A stretch of 64,000 nt of DNA. Source: Clostridiales bacterium. GTDB lineage: Bacteria; Bacteroidota; Bacteroidia; Bacteroidales; Muribaculaceae. This document shows, one piece after another, positions 16,783 to 25,490 of the stretch (positions are counted from its first letter, which is position 1; each line of letters opens with the position of its first letter). The stretch is taken from the NCBI GenBank assembly GCA_023666645.1, contig JAMPBP010000001.1:579764-643763 (forward strand). The letters are read 5' to 3'. The notes under the pieces were generated by a model. The model searched no databases and was not told the origin of the DNA. It saw only the letters and a program-made list of their open reading frames with translations. The position numbers and the translations under genes were made by a program.

Positions 16783-18918
16783 TCAGTGCTTGGCTACTTT
16801 CTCAGTGTGGCCGTCGGGGTAGGTGACGATGTAGATGCCGGGGGCGAGGTCCGACATTATGGAGATTACATCTCCTCTCTGCTCTTTTACTTTCATGCCC
16901 GATATGGCACTGTAGATTGTAGTGTTGCCGTTGACAGGATAATCGGCTGTGATATCATCTACTCCGGCATTGGTCTTGTAGTCGGGAAGGTAGTAGCCCA
17001 GATGAGGGGGTTGATTGTAGGCCACATTCTGCCAGCATATTGCCATGCGGTAGGTGTGGTCCTGCATGAGGCATGGCACCCTGTGTTCAGATGCGATAGC
17101 GGTGGAGTTGATATATATTTTGGAGGGATTGTTCTGGTCCCAGAGAATCACCTCTTCACGCCAGTCTCCGAATATGTCGGCCGACAGGCATGGAGTGGCC
17201 TTGGAGCCGTTGCATGATGAGCCCTTGAGGGTAGCGAGAGTGCTGATGCTGCCGTTACCTTCGGTATCTATGACAAATTTTGAGATGGAGCTTGAGTTGA
17301 GCAGTTCGTCCTGAAGATCACCGTCCCAGTAAATGCGGAAATTCTGTGATGGGGTGACAGTTCTCACTGTTTTGCCGGAGGCGGCACTGCGGGGAGTGCC
17401 GTCGCTCGAACACCACATCTCGTAGCCTTCATTATTGGGGTCGATATCGGCTGCAATGCCGCGTCCTGTGTCACCGGTTGCCGTGGCGCTGTATAATATC
17501 TCGCCTGTAGCCGCGTCGTGAAGGTCCCAGCCGTAGGGGCTTGCCTCGTGAACATCATATACCTGTAATCCCTCGCGACCGGGAATCATCTTTCCCAGGT
17601 GGATAGCGTCACCGTGGCCATAGCCTGTGGAATACAGCAGGGTACCGTCGTTATCGATGCCGCAAGCTCCCCACAGAATCTCATCCTTGCCGTCGCCATC
17701 GACATCGCCCACCGTGAGGTTGTGGTTACCATTGCCATAGGCAGTACGGCTTCCGGCACCGCGGGTCGCAGCTCCGGGGGTATAGCTGGTGGTGACACCG
17801 TCGCGGTCGGTCACGGTGTATTTGGTTGTCGAGGTTGAGGAGTGCAGCCAGCGTGTGGATAATTGCTCACCGTCAAAGTCGACAGCCCATAGGAACGCAT
17901 ATGTGTAGTAGCCGCGGCACATCACAGCACTGGGACGGGCTTCGAGTCCGTCAAGATGTACCACACAGGCCAGGTAGCGCTCGCCACGGTTACCGTATGT
18001 TCCGGTGTCGCTCTTGCCGCTGCGGTCGTCCCAGTTGAAAGTGCCTGAGGCATCGCCGCCGAGCTTGGTGTTGCGGTTGGGGTTGTAGAAGATGGTGTGG
18101 ACAGCCTTGCCTGTCTCACCCTCAAAGACTGTAAGCCACTCCTGTCCGCCATTGATGCGTCCGCCCGACACGCGCCAGTCTTTCGCGTTATTGGCATTCT
18201 TGATGACATCTTGGGTCGCGGCCTGGTTGACATAGGCTCCTGTACCATCGATGCTACCCGGAGCTGTCTTGCATATCATCTCGGCCTTGCCGTCACCGTC
18301 AAAGTCATAGACCATGAACTGGGTATAGTGGGCGCCTGAGCGTATGTTGATGCCCAGGTCCACGCGCCACAGCTGTGTGCCGTCAAACTCATAACAGTCA
18401 ATGATTGTGTTGCCGGTGTAGCCGCTCTGAGAGTTGTCTTTGTGGTTGCTCGGGGCCCATTTCACTATCAGCTCGTAGTCACCGTCGCCATCGACATCGC
18501 CCACCGAGCAGTCGTTGGGTGAATAGGTATACTCGCTGTTGTCGGGCGACACGCCACCCTCGGGACGGTTGAGAGTGAGATCCTTTGAGGTCGCCCATTT
18601 GAGCGGAGAGAATTCCTCAACCACCTGGTCGCCTATCATGGCCTTTATGACATAGGTCTGGGTTATCTTTCCGCTGCTGTCGATATAGTCGGTGGAACCG
18701 GTAATAGGGGTTTTATTGATTTTCTTGCCAGCGCGATAGATGTCGAAGTACATATCGGGAGAATCGGTGACGAGACTTCTCCATGATAGGTAAGGAACAC
18801 GACCGTTGACCATTATCACCGCGCCGCGATTTAAATTTTCAGAATAGCTTTGCCCGTAGCTTGCCATCGACGATGACATCAGGAGAGCAAGTCCGGTAAT
18901 GAGTAATTTGCTTTTCAT
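16783..18918 (-). CDS. Secreted rhamnogalacturonan lyase, PL11 family
   Basis: This 711-aa protein has a signal peptide (MKSKLLITGLALLMSSSMASYGQ). An N-terminal beta domain (RGAVIMVNGRVPYLSWR) is followed by an eight-bladed propeller with repeated DGDGD calcium loops (GDVDGDGDYELIVKW near 138, YDFDGDGKAEMICK near 205, GDVDGDGKDEILWG near 405), which is the PL11 pattern. PL11 enzymes cleave the rhamnose-galacturonate backbone of rhamnogalacturonan I by beta-elimination. The last 50 or so residues (IYSAISGMKV, then LAPGIYIVTYPDGHTEKVAK) resemble the type A C-terminal sorting domain of the type IX secretion system. It is monocistronic, with its own promoter and terminator, but fits the pectin-type PUL starting at 23533. 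Confidence 0.92.
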   Translation of the reverse strand: MKSKLLITGLALLMSSSMASYGQSYSENLNRGAVIMVNGRVPYLSWRSLVTDSPDMYFDIYRAGKKINKTPITGSTDYIDSSGKITQTYVIKAMIGDQVVEEFSPLKWATSKDLTLNRPEGGVSPDNSEYTYSPNDCSVGDVDGDGDYELIVKWAPSNHKDNSQSGYTGNTIIDCYEFDGTQLWRVDLGINIRSGAHYTQFMVYDFDGDGKAEMICKTAPGSIDGTGAYVNQAATQDVIKNANNAKDWRVSGGRINGGQEWLTVFEGETGKAVHTIFYNPNRNTKLGGDASGTFNWDDRSGKSDTGTYGNRGERYLACVVHLDGLEARPSAVMCRGYYTYAFLWAVDFDGEQLSTRWLHSSTSTTKYTVTDRDGVTTSYTPGAATRGAGSRTAYGNGNHNLTVGDVDGDGKDEILWGACGIDNDGTLLYSTGYGHGDAIHLGKMIPGREGLQVYDVHEASPYGWDLHDAATGEILYSATATGDTGRGIAADIDPNNEGYEMWCSSDGTPRSAASGKTVRTVTPSQNFRIYWDGDLQDELLNSSSISKFVIDTEGNGSISTLATLKGSSCNGSKATPCLSADIFGDWREEVILWDQNNPSKIYINSTAIASEHRVPCLMQDHTYRMAICWQNVAYNQPPHLGYYLPDYKTNAGVDDITADYPVNGNTTIYSAISGMKVKEQRGDVISIMSDLAPGIYIVTYPDGHTEKVAKH

Positions 18919-18959
18919 GGACTATAATTGATTGGTCTACATTATAAATTTTATTGTTG

Positions 18960-18991
18960 CAAAAATAGATTTTAAAAAGTAAATTAGCAAA
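18960..18991 (-). promoter_or_regulatory. Promoter of the PL11 gene
   Basis: Minus strand TTTG (18988-18991), 20 bp, TATTTTTG (18960-18967): ideal spacing and boxes. The leader to the ATG at 18918 is about 35 nt. Confidence 0.7.
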
Positions 18992-19082
18992 TTACATACT
19001 GTAGCAAAATTGATTTTGATTAAAAAATACCCCTATTTTGCTTCAAGATTTTCACCCTCTCAGGCTCCCTGATTATGATTAC

Positions 19083-19121
19083 GGGTTGCAGGGATTGGCC
19101 ATGAAGCTATCCCTGCAACCC
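19083..19121 (-). terminator. Hairpin after sdaA
   Basis: GGGTTGCAGGGAT (19083-19095) and ATCCCTGCAACCC (19109-19121) form a perfect 13-bp stem with a 13-nt loop, 17 nt past the sdaA stop. A T-run is lacking, but its position fits an end signal for the dapB-lepB-wbqC-sdaA group. Confidence 0.6.
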
Positions 19122-19137
19122 ATCATGAGGCACGAGG

Positions 19138-20334
19138 CTATTTGATAGCTGCAAGACCTCCCATGGCGGTCTCTTTGTATAGACTGGGGAGATCGTGGCC
19201 GGTCTGTTTCATCACTTCCACTATGCGGTCGAAGGTGACGCGGTGACGGCCATCACTGAATGCCGAGTAGAGGTTGGCGTCGAGAGCACGGGCAGCAGCG
19301 TAGGCGTTGCGCTCGATACATGGAATCTGCACCAGGCCGCACACAGGGTCGCAGGTGAGCCCCAGGTGATGCTCGAGACCCATCTCGGCCGAATATTCAA
19401 TCTGGGCCGGTGTCCCACCGAAAAGCTGGCTGGCGGCGGCAGCGGCCATAGCACATGCCACACCCACTTCGCCCTGACACCCTACCTCAGCACCCGATAC
19501 CGAGGCGTTATGCTTCACTACATTGCCGAATAGACCGGCTGTGGCGAGAGCCCTGAGAATACGTTGCTCAGAGAATCCCTTGGAGGTGTGCAAGTGATAC
19601 AGCACGGCAGGCAATACGCCACAAGAGCCGCATGTGGGAGCGGTGACAATCTCACCGCCGGCGGCATTTTCCTCACTCACGGCCAAAGCATAGGCATACA
19701 CCAGTCCGCGGCTCTTAAGGGAACTGTTGTAGCCCGCGGCATGGACATGGTAGCTCACAGCCTTGCGTCGCACACCGAGACCACCGGGAAGCACACCCTC
19801 GGCCTCAATACCGCGTTCGACAGCGGCTTTCATCACTTCCCATACATGTTTCAGATAGTCCCACACCGAGGGGTCTTCATAGGTGTCGACATATTCCCAG
19901 TAGCTTCGGCCTGTATCCTCACACCATTTGAGTATTTCGGCTATGGTGGTGAGGGGATAGATGGAGCGTGACGATGTGCGTTGCTCTCCCTCATGAACTA
20001 TGTCACCACCGCCAATGGAGTAGACGGTGTCAGAGCACATGATATTCCCCTCCTTGTCATAGGCAGTGAGTTTCATCCCATTGGGGTGGAAGGGAAGGAA
20101 TGTGTCGGGTTGCCACGCTATCTCGGTGGGTGCTGCAGGCAGCATCACGTCGAGGATGGCTTTGTCGGTGAGGTGTCCCTTGCCTGTGGCTGCGAGGGAG
20201 CCATATAGTGTCACGGTGTAGGAGGCAGCACCCGGTGTCTTTTCCAAAAACTCTATGGCGGCGCGACGCGGTCCCATAGTATGACTGCTTGACGGACCCA
20301 GTCCTATCTTGTATAGTCGAGTGATTGATTCCAT
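19138..20334 (-). CDS. sdaA: L-serine ammonia-lyase, single-chain iron-sulfur type
   Basis: This enzyme deaminates L-serine to pyruvate and ammonia using a labile [4Fe-4S] cluster. The 398-aa protein joins both halves seen as separate subunits in some bacteria. The N-terminal part has the signature [20 protein letters not shown] near residue 6. The C-terminal part has [12 protein letters not shown] near 231 and [20 protein letters not shown] near 333, which carry the cluster cysteines. It lies 40 bp after wbqC on the same strand and is probably the last gene of the dapB-lepB-wbqC group, followed by a hairpin. Confidence 0.94.
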   Translation of the reverse strand: MESITRLYKIGLGPSSSHTMGPRRAAIEFLEKTPGAASYTVTLYGSLAATGKGHLTDKAILDVMLPAAPTEIAWQPDTFLPFHPNGMKLTAYDKEGNIMCSDTVYSIGGGDIVHEGEQRTSSRSIYPLTTIAEILKWCEDTGRSYWEYVDTYEDPSVWDYLKHVWEVMKAAVERGIEAEGVLPGGLGVRRKAVSYHVHAAGYNSSLKSRGLVYAYALAVSEENAAGGEIVTAPTCGSCGVLPAVLYHLHTSKGFSEQRILRALATAGLFGNVVKHNASVSGAEVGCQGEVGVACAMAAAAASQLFGGTPAQIEYSAEMGLEHHLGLTCDPVCGLVQIPCIERNAYAAARALDANLYSAFSDGRHRVTFDRIVEVMKQTGHDLPSLYKETAMGGLAAIK

Positions 20335-20374
20335 GGTTGGTGTATTAGGAGTAGGAAATTAGAGATATGCAATA

Positions 20375-21037
20375 TTATTTTTGCCCTTGCAGTAGTGGAA
20401 GGGCCGTGCACAGTTTCTTGAGATAGAGTTGGGCCTCGGGTCCCATGTTGAACAGCAGGTCGAGAATGCTCAGCGATGGTATGAATCCCAGTTTGTCGGC
20501 TCTTACCTGGTAATAAGGGGGAGGATTGTGGGACTCCGGTTCCTTGCCACGCATGTCGATGATGGTTCCCACCGGGCTCTCCACGTCGGCATCGAGGTCA
20601 AGCAGCCGACGCACATGCCTGTCTATGTACCGGTCGACGGCTTCGAGTGTGTCAAACTCTTCGACAACACCGGGACTGAGCACTGGAAGGAAGCGGTCAA
20701 TGTAGTATTCAAAAAAAGGTGTGCGCCCATAGGCACTTTCCAGAGCGACCCGGTGTACATTCCACCAGTCACCGTGGTGTGAAAGCTTCATGTCGCGCCA
20801 TGATAGAGGCTGGGAATCGTGGGGCTGTGAGTGGGTAAGCGGCATCGTGAGGTCGAGCCGACCGTTCACATCAGCGATGGTGGTGCGATGGGTGAGTTTG
20901 TGGCGCTTGTCAAATCGCGCTCCATAGTCGACCAAGCAATACTCATGGGCGGCCATGGCAGCATACCACGCCACCGATCCGTAGTAGCGTGGCTCCAGCA
21001 GTACGGTACTGTCTGGGTATATGGTGTAGTGTGTCAC
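20375..21037 (-). CDS. WbqC-family protein
   Basis: WbqC-like proteins are a family of unknown biochemistry found in polysaccharide gene clusters and, in Bacteroidota, next to lepB. Recognisable parts are YYGSVAWYAAMAAHEY near the N terminus, KRHKLTHRTTIADVNG, then LSWRDMKLSHHGDWWNVHRVALESAYGRTPFFEYY. I choose a GTG start at 21037: it forms a TAGTG overlap with the lepB stop and puts the conserved YYGSVAWY at the family's usual position. The alternative ATG at 21076 would add 13 residues and overlap lepB by 40 nt. No catalytic residues are known to me. It is likely coupled to lepB. Confidence 0.8.
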   Translation of the reverse strand: MTHYTIYPDSTVLLEPRYYGSVAWYAAMAAHEYCLVDYGARFDKRHKLTHRTTIADVNGRLDLTMPLTHSQPHDSQPLSWRDMKLSHHGDWWNVHRVALESAYGRTPFFEYYIDRFLPVLSPGVVEEFDTLEAVDRYIDRHVRRLLDLDADVESPVGTIIDMRGKEPESHNPPPYYQVRADKLGFIPSLSILDLLFNMGPEAQLYLKKLCTALPLLQGQK

Positions 21038-22506
21038 TACTTGTCGGGATTGGCATCCTTTAATATTCGGTTCCATCTCACACCGCCCTTCTCACCGTCA
21101 AACGATACGAGCACTCGCCACGGTGTACCCACTATGTGGTCCTCGGGCACGAAACCCCAGTAACGTGAATCGAGCGAATTGTCGCGGTTGTCGCCCATCA
21201 TGAAGTAGTAGTCCATGGCAAACGTATAGGTGTCGCGTGGTTGGCCGTCAATATATAGTTTTCCGTTCTTGAAGGTAGCGGTAGGGTTGTTCTCGTAGAC
21301 TCTTATGGGGCGTTCATATATGGCCCAGGCCGTCTCGTCGATGGGCAATGTCATCCCTTTCTTGGGGATGAGCAACCCCTCATCGCCACCATAATTGGCG
21401 CGATCCCATTGACTGGACAGGGCAAATGGGTACAACTGCCCCGCCATCTCGACCGGGGTGGCTTTCCGCAATGTCGTTATATCACCGCGTGACTCGAGCT
21501 CCTTGACCATTGCGGCTGTAAGAGGTACCATGTAGTGGGGTGATGCCGCCACTTCATCAGCGCTGAGTCCATTGTAGTAAAGCAGATAGAACAGATAGGA
21601 ATTGTCGCTTGTGGCAGGGGCGAGTTTCACTCTGTCGCTCATGTTGACCCCAAGATTGTCCCACTCTTCGTCGGTGATGATATTGCCATTGGTGCCTACG
21701 ATGTAGTTGAACTGGGCGTTGGTGGGGGTGGGCTGAGGCTTACCATCGATATGGATTATGCCATCGACAATCTTGAGACGCTGCCCGGGCAGGCCTACAC
21801 AGCGTTTCACGTAGTTCTCCCTACGGTCAACCGGGTAATAAATTTTTTCGGCAAGCGACGGGTTACCTCCGGCAAGGCGCCCCTGGCGATATAGCTGCTG
21901 CATCTGGTAATAGTCGAATGTCGAAGGGTTGTCGACGAGGACAGTGTCGCCGGCCGGGAAATTGAATACTACTATATCCCCGCTCTCTATATTGCGTAAA
22001 CCTTTGAGACGATGGTATTTGACCGATGGTTTCTCCAGGAAACTCTTGCCACCGCCGAGCCACTCGGGGAAGCGGTTGTGCACAAGAGGAAAACTGACCG
22101 GAGTCATCGGCACGCGTGGACCGAATACAGCTTTATTGACAAAGAGATAGTCGCCCGTGAGAAGGGTTTTCTCAAGCGATGATGACGGTATCTGGTAGTT
22201 CTGGCCTATGAAGGCGAAGACAAAATATACAAGAACGAGAGCATACACTATAGCGTCGACCCAGCTCATCACCGAGCGTGTGGCCACCGATTTGCTCTTC
22301 TTCCACCATGTGAAGGGAATATAACCGGTGATGTATATGTCGAAAAGCAGCAGCAGGAACAGTGCCAGCCACCAGTTGCCCATCCAGGCTACCCATGCCA
22401 GGAATATTACAGCAACAATACCAAATCTCACCCAGCGTGTCGTCTTGATTTCGCTCACACGCCGCATGAAATCTTCCTTAAAATTCGTTTTATCGTTTTG
22501 CTCCAT
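21037..22506 (-). CDS. lepB: Signal peptidase I
   Basis: LepB is the membrane serine protease that removes signal peptides from exported proteins. The 489-aa protein has two or three N-terminal membrane segments (FGIVAVIFLAWVAWMGNWWLALFLLLLFDIYI near 28, AIVYALVLVYFVFAFIG near 86). The catalytic Ser lies in IPSSSLEKTLL near 109, the catalytic Lys in ENYVKRCVGLPGQ near 225, and box E is GDNRDNSLDSRYWGFVP near 447. It is longer than the E. coli enzyme, with an insertion between the catalytic Lys and box E, which is usual in Bacteroidota. It lies between dapB (36 bp) and wbqC (overlapping). Confidence 0.94.
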   Translation of the reverse strand: MEQNDKTNFKEDFMRRVSEIKTTRWVRFGIVAVIFLAWVAWMGNWWLALFLLLLFDIYITGYIPFTWWKKSKSVATRSVMSWVDAIVYALVLVYFVFAFIGQNYQIPSSSLEKTLLTGDYLFVNKAVFGPRVPMTPVSFPLVHNRFPEWLGGGKSFLEKPSVKYHRLKGLRNIESGDIVVFNFPAGDTVLVDNPSTFDYYQMQQLYRQGRLAGGNPSLAEKIYYPVDRRENYVKRCVGLPGQRLKIVDGIIHIDGKPQPTPTNAQFNYIVGTNGNIITDEEWDNLGVNMSDRVKLAPATSDNSYLFYLLYYNGLSADEVAASPHYMVPLTAAMVKELESRGDITTLRKATPVEMAGQLYPFALSSQWDRANYGGDEGLLIPKKGMTLPIDETAWAIYERPIRVYENNPTATFKNGKLYIDGQPRDTYTFAMDYYFMMGDNRDNSLDSRYWGFVPEDHIVGTPWRVLVSFDGEKGGVRWNRILKDANPDK

Positions 22507-22542
22507 GTGTTGTTACGTTGAACTCAGTAAAGAAATTCGCGC

Positions 22543-23265
22543 TCAGATGAGTTCGTTTATAAATTCGTCAATATCATGATACCCTTTCTTACCTGCCAGC
22601 CACTCGGCGGCCATTACAGCTCCGAGAGCAAAGCCGTCGCGGCTCTTGGCATCATGGGTTATCGTTATGGAATCGACCGGTGAGTCCCAGGTTATGGAAT
22701 GTATGCCGGGAACTTCTCCACGCCGCTCATGGCTTATGACCAGGCTTGCCGGATTGTCGGTGGGGTCCTCGGTCCATGCCTTTATATCGGGGTCAACCTC
22801 CATTATCCCTTCGGCCAGCGTGATGGCTGTACCGCTCGGGTGGTCGAGCTTATGAATGTGATGCACCTCAGTCATTGATGGCCTGTACTGCTTGAACGGC
22901 TTCATGAGCCGCGTCAAGTACTTATTGAGAGCCTTGAACAGATTCACACCGATTGAGAAATTGCTGCTCCACATGAGGGTGCCTTCCCCGGCATCACATG
23001 CAGCTTTGAGCCTGGCGAGGCTCTCATTCCAACCCGTAGTTCCCGACACTACTGGGACACCTCGCCTGATGGCCCGCATACAATTGTCGGCAGCGGCCTG
23101 TGGCATAGTGAATTCGATAGCGGCATCAGCGGTGGCAAACTCATCGCCATCGATATCGTTAATATTGTCGGCATCGATGCGGCACACTATCTCATGGCCG
23201 CGGTCGAGGGCTATACGTTCTATGGCATGCCCCATCTTTCCATATCCTATAAGTGCAATTTTCAT
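22543..23265 (-). CDS. dapB: 4-hydroxy-tetrahydrodipicolinate reductase
   Basis: DapB reduces 4-hydroxy-tetrahydrodipicolinate with NAD(P)H in lysine and diaminopimelate synthesis. The start at 23265 gives 240 aa beginning MKIALIGYGKMGHAIE, the Rossmann motif. A longer in-frame ATG at 23364 would run through the promoter. Family segments are SGTTGWNESL near 88, SSNFSIGVNLF near 115 and EVHHIHKLDHPSGTA near 145, which holds the catalytic His and Lys. The dapB-lepB-wbqC order is seen in other Bacteroidales. The -7 box is 20 nt upstream. Confidence 0.95.
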   Translation of the reverse strand: MKIALIGYGKMGHAIERIALDRGHEIVCRIDADNINDIDGDEFATADAAIEFTMPQAAADNCMRAIRRGVPVVSGTTGWNESLARLKAACDAGEGTLMWSSNFSIGVNLFKALNKYLTRLMKPFKQYRPSMTEVHHIHKLDHPSGTAITLAEGIMEVDPDIKAWTEDPTDNPASLVISHERRGEVPGIHSITWDSPVDSITITHDAKSRDGFALGAVMAAEWLAGKKGYHDIDEFINELI

Positions 23266-23285
23266 CGTAAGCTGTTTTAAAGCAA

Positions 23286-23293
23286 CAAATATA
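23286..23293 (-). promoter_or_regulatory. -7 box of the dapB promoter
   Basis: TATATTTG on the minus strand, 20 nt before the dapB ATG. No TTTG is found at the ideal distance upstream; the nearest is at 23319, 25 bp away. Confidence 0.5.
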
Positions 23294-23382
23294 CGACTTT
23301 TATTCAGAGCCTGTTCCACAAAAAATGTTAACGCCGGGGTCATATCCCGAACGGCGAAAAGCACCCGAGATATGCGTGAGTT

Positions 23383-23420
23383 GCCTAAGAGACCATTAGA
23401 TAAGGAATGGGCTCTTAGGC
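23383..23420. repeat. Dispersed hairpin repeat, copy 2
   Basis: GCCTAAGAGACCATT (23383-23397) and AATGGGCTCTTAGGC (23406-23420) form a 15-bp stem with one mismatch around AGATAAGG. The core matches the units at 9697 and 63839. This copy lies between dapB and the FecR gene, at the left edge of the PUL. Confidence 0.7.
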
Positions 23421-23532
23421 TGTAACCTCCTGTGGAAAATGTTCCGCCACGGCATGCTGGAGAATCAAGGCCTATACCTCAATCTCAGCACTATGAAAGT
23501 CAATCCAATCTCAGTTTAAGAACCGGTCTGTG

Positions 23533-24570
23533 CTAATTTGCTAACGCCACCTCAATCAAAGTTTTAGTCTCATCATCTGTTTTGTCAAGGACTTGACATT
23601 TTACCGGGCTGGTCATTTCAATCAAATGCAGAATTTCAGAAAGTGTTTCTCCATTAAATTTTGCATGATACCTATAATTAGCTATACCTGCATCTGATAA
23701 AATGAACTTAACGTTATATATCTGTTCCAGTCTATTGAAGATGTCTTGTAATGTATCATCATCAAAATCAAGAATACCATTACGCCATGAGCAATATTTA
23801 TCCGTCATGACATTGTCCGAGATTTTAACATTCCCATCTTTTACAATCAAATGTTGCCCCGGGGACATGTTATAGGATTTGTTGTCAGAAGTACCAACTT
23901 CGACACTTCCACTCACAAGCGTAACTGAAACCGACGCGTTATTGCAATTATAGGAGTTTACATTGAATGCTGTTCCGGTTGCAGTTACTGTTAAATCGGA
24001 AGCAGAAACCACGAATGGATGCTTTTTATCGGAGTTGATCTCGAAATAAGCCTCACCTTCCAACATTACGTCACGATGTTCTCGACAGAAAGGTTCATTG
24101 TATGACAGTTTGCTATTAGCGTTCAGCCAAACTTTTGAACCGTCAGGAAGACTTGTTTCCATGCTACAACCATATGAAGAAACAATTGTGATAGGAGTTG
24201 ACGAAGTTTCATCATCAGAAATGATGAAATATCCACCTATCAATATAATAGGCAAAATTAATACGGCAGCAATTCGTGACCATATACTTACTAATTTCTT
24301 CATTAAAAAATTGGCTGTATGATTATAACCAATCTTTTTATTCAGGTTCTTCTCGGCTGTGACGATGTCAATTTTATCCTTATCAAAGGCAGGGTTCAAG
24401 CTATCCCAAAGTTGTTTCTGGAACAAATATTCCTGTTTATTGTCTTCCGATTCCAAAATCCATTGCAAAAGCACTTCGACCTCATTTTCGGAAGCCTCTC
24501 CGGTCAGATATCGGGCGATTATTTCATTCATCTTGTTGCGATCATTTATTTCACGATTCATATCCGGCAT
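23533..24570 (-). CDS. FecR-family anti-sigma factor
   Basis: This 345-aa membrane protein pairs with the ECF sigma gene just upstream. A cytoplasmic N-terminal region of about 95 residues would bind the sigma factor. One membrane helix follows (IAAVLILPIILIGGYFII, near 100-117). The periplasmic part contains a FecR domain (SLPDGSKVWLNANSKLSY near 139, GEAYFEI, PFVVSASDLTVTATGTAFNV) and a C-terminal DUF4974-type region (ILDFDDDTLQDIFNRLEQIYNVKF near 266). In this arrangement the STN domain of the divergent SusC contacts the FecR periplasmic domain when substrate binds, which frees the sigma factor. Only one base separates it from the sigma gene. Its base composition is more AT-rich than that of dapB and lepB. 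Confidence 0.92.
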   Translation of the reverse strand: MPDMNREINDRNKMNEIIARYLTGEASENEVEVLLQWILESEDNKQEYLFQKQLWDSLNPAFDKDKIDIVTAEKNLNKKIGYNHTANFLMKKLVSIWSRIAAVLILPIILIGGYFIISDDETSSTPITIVSSYGCSMETSLPDGSKVWLNANSKLSYNEPFCREHRDVMLEGEAYFEINSDKKHPFVVSASDLTVTATGTAFNVNSYNCNNASVSVTLVSGSVEVGTSDNKSYNMSPGQHLIVKDGNVKISDNVMTDKYCSWRNGILDFDDDTLQDIFNRLEQIYNVKFILSDAGIANYRYHAKFNGETLSEILHLIEMTSPVKCQVLDKTDDETKTLIEVALAN

Positions 24571-24571
24571 T

Positions 24572-25156
24572 TTAATTAAAATTTTGAGATAATAACAGCA
24601 TTACAATCGAAAGGAAATTCTTGAGATTAAGTTTAAGAAATTTCAGGGCGTTGCTTATTCTAACTTCAACCGTCCTGACTGAGACATTTAGTTTTATAGC
24701 GATTTCTGCATATTTCAACTGTTCAACCCTACTTAATAAAAATGCTTCACGCTCAGCTGATGGCATCTTGGCAATTATATCATCATATTTGTTCTTTAGC
24801 TCAGCATGTAATATGTAATCATGAGGTGATAAGGCTAAAATCTGCTTATGCGCGTATGTCTCGTAAGCGAGTTTAACCTTTTTATGCCTTAGCTCATCAA
24901 GACACTGATTTTGCACAAGTTTAAAAAGATAGGATTTTAACGACCTTGTGATATCAAGCGTTTTCCTTTCTTTCCATATTTTATAAAAGACATTCTGAAC
25001 TATATCTTCACAATCAGCTTGAGAAACGAAAAATGAGCCGGCGAACAACACAAGGTCTGTGTAATATCGTCGGAAAATTAGCGAAAACGCTTCATGGCTG
25101 TCAAACTTCAAGGCAGCCAAGAGTAATTGCTCGTTAAAATTCTGGTCGCCGGACAT
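24572..25156 (-). CDS. ECF sigma-70 factor of the PUL
   Basis: This 194-aa RNA polymerase sigma factor has region 2 (LIFRRYYTDLVLFAGSFFV, CEDIVQNVFYKIW, near 23-60) and region 4 (AEREAFLLSRVEQL, YAEIAIKLNVSVRTVEVRI, near 128-165) but no regions 1 or 3, as expected for an extracytoplasmic-function factor. It is transcribed away from susC and is followed at once by its FecR partner. Such trios activate the adjacent PUL when the SusC transporter binds its glycan. The likely targets are the direct repeats at 25264 and 25368. Confidence 0.94.
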   Translation of the reverse strand: MSGDQNFNEQLLLAALKFDSHEAFSLIFRRYYTDLVLFAGSFFVSQADCEDIVQNVFYKIWKERKTLDITRSLKSYLFKLVQNQCLDELRHKKVKLAYETYAHKQILALSPHDYILHAELKNKYDDIIAKMPSAEREAFLLSRVEQLKYAEIAIKLNVSVRTVEVRISNALKFLKLNLKNFLSIVMLLLSQNFN

Positions 25157-25263
25157 CTGTTATGGTTATTTCATCGCAAAATTATTAACAAAAAAATTAT
25201 TAACCAAGCGATTACATTCCAAAATAAAAATATCTCGATACCTGAATAAAAAACATCATTTTA

Positions 25264-25294
25264 CAATGTGGTAAACATGGACTTTGACGTCTAT
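25264..25294 (+). promoter_or_regulatory. Bipartite direct repeat, copy 1
   Basis: CAATGTGGTAAAC (25264-25276), 10 nt, ACGTCTAT (25287-25294). The same two blocks with the same gap recur 104 bp downstream. GGTAAAC and CGTC resemble the -35 and -10 boxes of ECF promoters, though the 11-nt gap between them is shorter than the usual 16-17. Confidence 0.55.
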
Positions 25295-25367
25295 ATAAAA
25301 ATATACCATATTTTATCGAGGGCTTTTTATAGCTTATTTTTAGTTAAAATGTTAAAATGAAGTTTTT

Positions 25368-25398
25368 CAATGTGGTAAACTCATGCATAAACGTCTTT
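25368..25398 (+). promoter_or_regulatory. Bipartite direct repeat, copy 2 (nearest to susC)
   Basis: CAATGTGGTAAAC (25368-25380), 10 nt, ACGTCTTT (25391-25398), 92 nt before the susC ATG. The first block is identical to copy 1 and the second differs at one base, while the 10-nt spacer differs freely. This implies protein recognition of both blocks. Confidence 0.6.
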
Positions 25399-25490
25399 TT
25401 TGAAAATCTAACTCAATTTAAACACCATGAACTAAAAAATCACATTCTGAATCTTAAAACATTTTTCCCTGAAACCAAACATTAATCAAT

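Larger units (their letters stand above)
25157..25490. other. 334-bp divergent control region between the sigma factor gene and susC
   Basis: This very AT-rich region lies between the sigma gene (minus) and susC (plus). It holds two copies of a bipartite element (25264-25294 and 25368-25398). No good TTTG/TAnnTTTG vegetative promoter for susC is obvious, which fits control by the alternative sigma factor. No open frame of note is present. Confidence 0.6.
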
